Part shown: positions 32,101-36,049 of the stretch, in pieces | How the letters are laid out: every line of letters starts with the position of its first letter | How positions within the stretch are numbered: position 1 is the first letter of the stretch | NCBI GenBank assembly: GCA_036897095.1 | Contig: JAYMSP010001112.1 | Span: 1-36,049 of the forward strand | Length of the DNA stretch: 36,049 nucleotides | Source: Plantago elongata | Taxonomy: Eukaryota; Streptophyta; Magnoliopsida; Lamiales; Plantaginaceae | Direction: 5' to 3' | Notes under the pieces: model-generated | Database searches by the model: none | What the model was told of the DNA's origin: nothing | The model's input: the letters and a program-made list of their open reading frames with translations, nothing else | Position numbers and translations under genes: made by a program

Positions 32101-32710
32101 CATCATCCAATCATGCCAACAGAGTATGGGAAAGATAGTGGAGAACCTGCATGAGAAATTTCCATCTATTTCGAAGGCTCAATTAAGTAACAAAGTGCGA
32201 GAAATATCGGAATTTTCTGATAACCATTGGCAGGTCATTATACTCATCTTCTATAGATTTAACCATTGCATGCCAAACGGATCCAAACCATATTTTGTGT
32301 AGTTTTGCTGCTGTTACTCGGCAATTCGAGATTCAATTTGTTTCTGGTTTCTGGATATGTACTGACTTTACTGTTGGTGATATGCTATCAGGTTAAGAAG
32401 GAAATTTTAAGCATGCTTGGTCTCTCTACATCACTAGGCATGACTCGTGAGCTTTTACCTTGGTCAATTAGTTTACTAGTACTATCTAATAGAAAATGCT
32501 AGTTAATTCCACTATAGCGTTCAGCTTTACTTTATGGTTTGATAAGTTTTTCTTAATCCAGTAACAGCGAAGGCAAAGAGCATTGCTGCATTGTTAAATA
32601 GTTACGTGCCTGCATCAGGACAGCCGATGAACTTGAGCAAAACACCCTCTCAATCCACCAATAGCGCTGCACCAGTTGTTTCTCCAATGCAGGATTGCTC
32701 ATGCGAGTGA
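26189..32710 (+). CDS. FAS1: FASCIATA1, CAF-1 large (p150) subunit
   Basis: There are twelve exons: 26189-26620, 27686-27785, 28192-28339, 28409-28529, 28749-29044, 29115-29435, 30080-30161, 30234-30365, 31451-31852, 32096-32233, 32392-32446 and 32562-32710. All junctions are GT-AG and keep frame, giving 791 residues (Arabidopsis FAS1 is about 815). CAF-1 (FAS1, FAS2, MSI1) deposits H3-H4 onto newly replicated DNA in the nucleus. Domains in order: a basic N-terminus (PKRSPKRKR, 6-14); a conserved N-terminal region with MEESHLPLSKLVDD and ESALWCWE (to 144); a charged KER-type coiled coil rich in Lys, Glu and Arg (about 230-320); a CAF1A domain with QLLQFDKSHRPAFYG and YEIDSDEEWEE (about 450-500); an acidic stretch (about 490-535) ending FFVPDGYLSENE; and a C-terminal region with LTDHALKKNQPLII. 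The start at 26189 was chosen because it lies at the family N-terminus; an in-frame ATG at 26114 would add 25 hydrophobic residues with no counterpart. No breaks are seen, so the gene looks functional. Confidence 0.95.
31139..31246 (+). repeat. 36-bp tandem repeat in FAS1 intron 8
   Basis: Units start at 31139, 31175 and 31211, each with ATTG(G/A)A(T/C)TCTAT. The first two end CGTCCGTCCT and CGTCCATCCT. They are preceded by CTCCCTCCCTCCC at 31126-31138, like the end of a Stowaway MITE, but no opposite arm is seen within the intron. Confidence 0.7.
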
Positions 32711-33340
32711 TCAGCTTTTCGAGTTTGTAGTTACTCCTCAAGTGTCCAGGACTCCAGGTTTACCACTCCTTTTGAAGTTTTCCTGAAGATGTCATGTGAA
32801 TGTAAACTGTATAGTAATGCTTCAGAAATCAGGACGTGTGGGAGCAGATAAGTTTTCTGTTTTGGCCTCTATGGCATTGTATATATTTGTAAATGACAAT
32901 GACCCCTCCTAGTGATAGTGTCATTGTTATAGTGTCAATATGTTAACAAATTGAGTTTGTCGTAAGAGCGGCTCGCAAGCTCAACTTATTTTCTTTCGAT
33001 CAAGTATGAGTGCTATGGAAATTGGAAAGAAGCTCAACTGCTTGTTAGTTGCTCTCGAGCACATAGTATGTCAATCCGTCTGTGTTTGATATAACTACAT
33101 TCTGTCAATTAATCATGTGATGTTTGTAGCTATATATTGAAAGGAACTAACATGTTTCCTACATTTGAAACTACTTAGTTAAGGCACACATGTTTCTTTT
33201 GAACACTATTTATTTAGTATGTGAACAGACAACCAGGGGAACTCATTTGGTAATCCAATTAATAGGTCGGGGTTAAAATTACCTTTGCCGTTTAAAAAAA
33301 TAAAATAATTTAGTATGTGAACAATATAATAGTATTATTA
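32711..33340 (+). other. FAS1 3' UTR and short intergenic stretch
   Basis: No gene is seen. The FAS1 message must end here. A T-rich, TGTA-containing stretch near 32870-32895 is a plausible cleavage region, but there is no AATAAA before about 33298. Confidence 0.4.
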
Positions 33341-33366
33341 CTAGTATTGATCTGTGGCGGCCACGG
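33341..33366 (-). other. Helitron 3' terminus: hairpin plus CTAG
   Basis: On the minus strand the sequence reads CCGTGG-CCG-CCACAG (a 6-bp stem with one G-T pair and a 3-nt loop, 33352-33366), then ATCAATA, then CTAG (33341-33344), followed by host T. A GC-rich hairpin just before CTRR with a 3' T is the Helitron signature. It lies about 190 bp after the helicase stop, as expected. Confidence 0.55.
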
Positions 33367-33527
33367 TATCTTAGACTTAAATGTGGGAGTCATGATAGTC
33401 GAATATATATCCATACAAGTCGGAAAAAAATATAAAAGATACAGTGTCATAAATACAATGTCATAGTAATAAGTTTTGGTGAAAACAAAAAGTCGACAAC
33501 GTACCAAAATAGATTCTTGAAAGTAGT

Positions 33528-35742
33528 TTAGAGATTACACAAAACCTCCTTATACACCACATTGGTTGTAGTGTCAGTGAGATTGCCTTCTTCATCTAAA
33601 ATCAACACATTCAACCCCTTCTTGCTGGTGACTCTGGAGAATGCAATATAAAGTTGTCCATAGCTGAATACTAGCCTAGGAAGGTAGAGGCCGACGTGAG
33701 CTAGAGATTGGCCTTGACTCTTGTTGATGGTCATGGCGTAGCAAACAAATATAGAAAATTGTCTCCTTTGGAACCTGACTGGAAATTTGGTGAGGTCGGA
33801 GGGCGTAAGTAGCATATGTGCTATCGAGACCTTTTTGACGGCGTTCTTACCAGCTATCATCCTAGCATGTATGACTTTGTCCCCAAATGTAAGTCACGAC
33901 CAATCTTGTACCATTATATAATTTTGCCTAGTCTATACTCCTCATCAACATGATGGAACACTCAACCTTAAGGCGAATACAGTGGTTCGGGATGTCATAT
34001 GTCCTAATGGTGTTAAGGAACTCAGTGGAATACACATCCTCGCGGTTGACTATGTCATCTTCATCTGGACATATGCTATCGGAACTCAAGTACTCATGTA
34101 CGTCACCGAGCAAAATCGACATGACATTGATCTCATCAACGATGTCATTGGTCGGAGCTAATATGGTACGGTCCTGAAAATAACAGACATCGCCAATATG
34201 ATCAAGGAGGGAGGAGTAGGTGCTACTAACCATTGCAACAATGTGATCGGTTGTGTAGCGTATGAGTATATCATCGGGGAGCTTGAACTCAACCTCGCCA
34301 TCATTTTGAACGCCAACATCACCGTTCCAACATGCAACAACCAATCGACGAACTCCCTAATCTCTTCAACTTCCTGTATAGATCCACCAGCCTAAAACAT
34401 AGATAGAGCAATACCACAAAATAAATATTTGATATTGTTCATATGTACGCTACTATATAAAATGATTGAACATAAATACATGCACTAACCTGCATGTGCA
34501 TATTCTTTGTGAGCTTCAATACTTCATGATGAAGCCATATGGAACGCGATGAAGACAAAGATGCATAAACAATGTCTTGCCTACTGCCTTTTGGTATGAC
34601 ATGCAATATCTGTCTTAAGTCGCCGTCAAATACAACAACCTTGCCACCAAATGACAATGTAGAGGGATGGTCGCCAGGTCCTCTAATAATATCTCGAAGA
34701 CTCCTATCATGTGCCTCAAAACAGAACTATTAGTCATAGGAGCTTCATCCCATATGATCAACCTCATCTTCTGAAGCAAACCGGACAAATCACTTCCAGG
34801 GGTTATCCTACTACACAGTAGTCTCATCATTGTCATCAACCATAAGAGGTATTGAGAATCTCGAATGAATAGTCTTTCCCTTTGGCAGAAGGAGTGAAGC
34901 GATACCACTGGATGCAACCGGCAACACAATCTCAGACTGACACCTCAATGCAGAACACAAAGTCCTCCATAAGAATGTCTTCCCCGTACAACCATAGACA
35001 TATAAGAAGAACACCCTCCCCCCCTGATCCATAGACACAACATCCATGATCTTGTGATATGCAATTTGTTGCTCCTCGGCCAGACATGGATATAGTCGAT
35101 CAAATTCAGCATGCATTTCGTCTACATCATGAGTCATCTCTTCCACTATGAGATTGTTTAGTCCATCTTGGACGGCCACATTATCAAGCAGTGGCATTCC
35201 CTCATACTGAATCAACAAACTACCCCTGTGAGACAACACTTCTTTCATATGTGCAAGAGTGAAATTCCTTAACTATTCCAAAGTGAGTTTCAAATCTGCA
35301 AGCATCCCTATAAATTGGATGTAGCACGCCAACTATGGTCCTCAAATCCTCGAAGCAAGTGGCACCCCGAGTATGATTCAATATGATCCTCAAATAGTAT
35401 ACTGGACTAGTCCTTGAGGGGACATTATAAATCCTACCAACTTTATTCATCCCCTGCTGCCTTGGTTTCCAAATATTATTCTTTTTATCCCACGGATAAT
35501 GCTGTGGAAACTCAGAGTACAAATACTAACGGGCTTCAGGGTGCTCCTTGTTGTTATTAATCCATTGCAGGAACTGAGCACCACTCAACATTTATATGAG
35601 CACCGTATTTCATCAAGAGGAATGGATTGTATGGAACGATTGACCTATGAAGTTTTTGTAAAACAAAATTATATAAACATTGAAAATTATAGAGTAAATA
35701 GTAATGAGTAACATTAAACACAACACATGTTTTTGTTCCCAA
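33528..35742 (-). pseudogene. Helitron PIF1-like helicase pseudogene
   Basis: Reading on the minus strand, it starts with an N-terminal Helitron segment (VPYNPFLLMKYGAHINVEWC, about 35680-35590). This jumps directly to LQWINNNKEHPEA and YSEFPQHYPWDKK (about 35570-35470), so the usual stretch between them is deleted. After a TAG at about 35527-35529, helicase sequence continues with Walker A GCTGKT (34976-34993; Cys where Gly is usual), IIWDEAPM, GGKVVVFDGDLRQIL, an intron-like gap (about 34490-34393), LAPTNDIVDEIN, DVYSTEFLNTIR and finally CYAMTINKSQGQSLAHVGLYLP and YIAFSRVTSKKGL near the C-terminus (stop at 33528). Several frame changes make it non-functional. It is closely related to the truncated copy at 22479-23567. 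Confidence 0.8.
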
Positions 35743-36049
35743 CGTTGCATGTTGATATACAGAAACGAAAATTTAATATTTTGAGTCTTCTTCTATTGCT
35801 AACTCTAGCCAGGGAGAACAAAATGTTAGTAATAGTGGATGGATAGGGTATTCCTACCACCCGACCCGACGTGTTGAAAACTGATATAGTAAATATTTAG
35901 AAGGTTTTTATCACGTGTCCGATCGTACCCGTTAATTTGTTTAGAGAAATGATTATATCTAACCTAAACCAAATTGAAACAAAAATGCATAACACACTTA
36001 ATTGGGTGGAGTGACCAAGAACCCACAATGTAAAAAAAAAATTCCAGAC
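35743..36049. other. window end, no gene seen
   Basis: No coding motif or repeat is recognised. It may be an intron or 5' part of the Helitron remnant, or host DNA. Confidence 0.4.

Larger units (their letters stand above)
33341..36049 (-). mobile_element. Helitron remnant, 3' part, minus strand
   Basis: This contains Helitron-type PIF1 helicase coding sequence and a plausible 3' terminus. The 5' TC end and the Rep (HUH) domain are not in the window. The element may continue past the right edge or be truncated there. Bases 35743-36049 have no recognisable coding content and their membership is assumed. Confidence 0.6.

Overview
This is a piece of plant nuclear DNA. The evidence is spliced genes with GT-AG introns, AT-rich intergenic DNA full of retrotransposon debris, MITEs and Helitron remnants, and two recognisable single-copy-type plant genes. 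They are a FLOWERING LOCUS T (FT) homologue and FASCIATA1 (FAS1), the large subunit of chromatin assembly factor 1. The FT protein resembles the activator-type FT of Caryophyllales (the Chenopodium FTL1 / beet FT2 kind), so an Amaranthaceae/Chenopodium-like source is my best guess. That is inference, not shown by the sequence.

Layout. Bases 1-202 are the edge of an LTR, apparently Ty3/gypsy-type, inserted into the protease region of a Ty1/copia element. Bases 203-7587 are that copia element (SIRE/Maximus-like): a decayed pol pseudogene, a spacer with degenerate tandem repeats, a second decayed ORF resembling a 'putative plant transposon protein', repeated polypurine tracts and a 3' LTR. Bases 7588-17378 are a 10-kb gene-free stretch upstream of FT. 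It holds two related Stowaway-type MITEs, a foldback element, a SINE-like head, a solo arm of a TIR element, a fragment resembling plastid 16S rRNA and several local duplications. FT lies at 17598-20067 (4 exons, 175 aa, intact), with a TATA box, a possible uORF and, 3' of the gene, a cluster of CCAAT and G-box motifs. Bases 20.4-26 kb hold a tandem duplication, a long-TIR element, a truncated Helitron helicase, small foldbacks and an 808-bp TIR element with serial perfect hairpins. FAS1 lies at 26189-32710 (12 exons, 791 aa, intact) behind a consensus E2F site. From 33341 to at least 35742, on the minus strand, is the 3' part of a decayed Helitron, with a plausible hairpin plus CTAG terminus.

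The two host genes are unrelated in biochemistry (florigen versus replication-coupled histone deposition), but their loci are also neighbours in Arabidopsis (AT1G65470 FAS1, AT1G65480 FT), so this window captures an old microsyntenic pair. All other coding material is dead transposon sequence. I found no tRNA or full rRNA gene, no CRISPR array and no prokaryotic feature.
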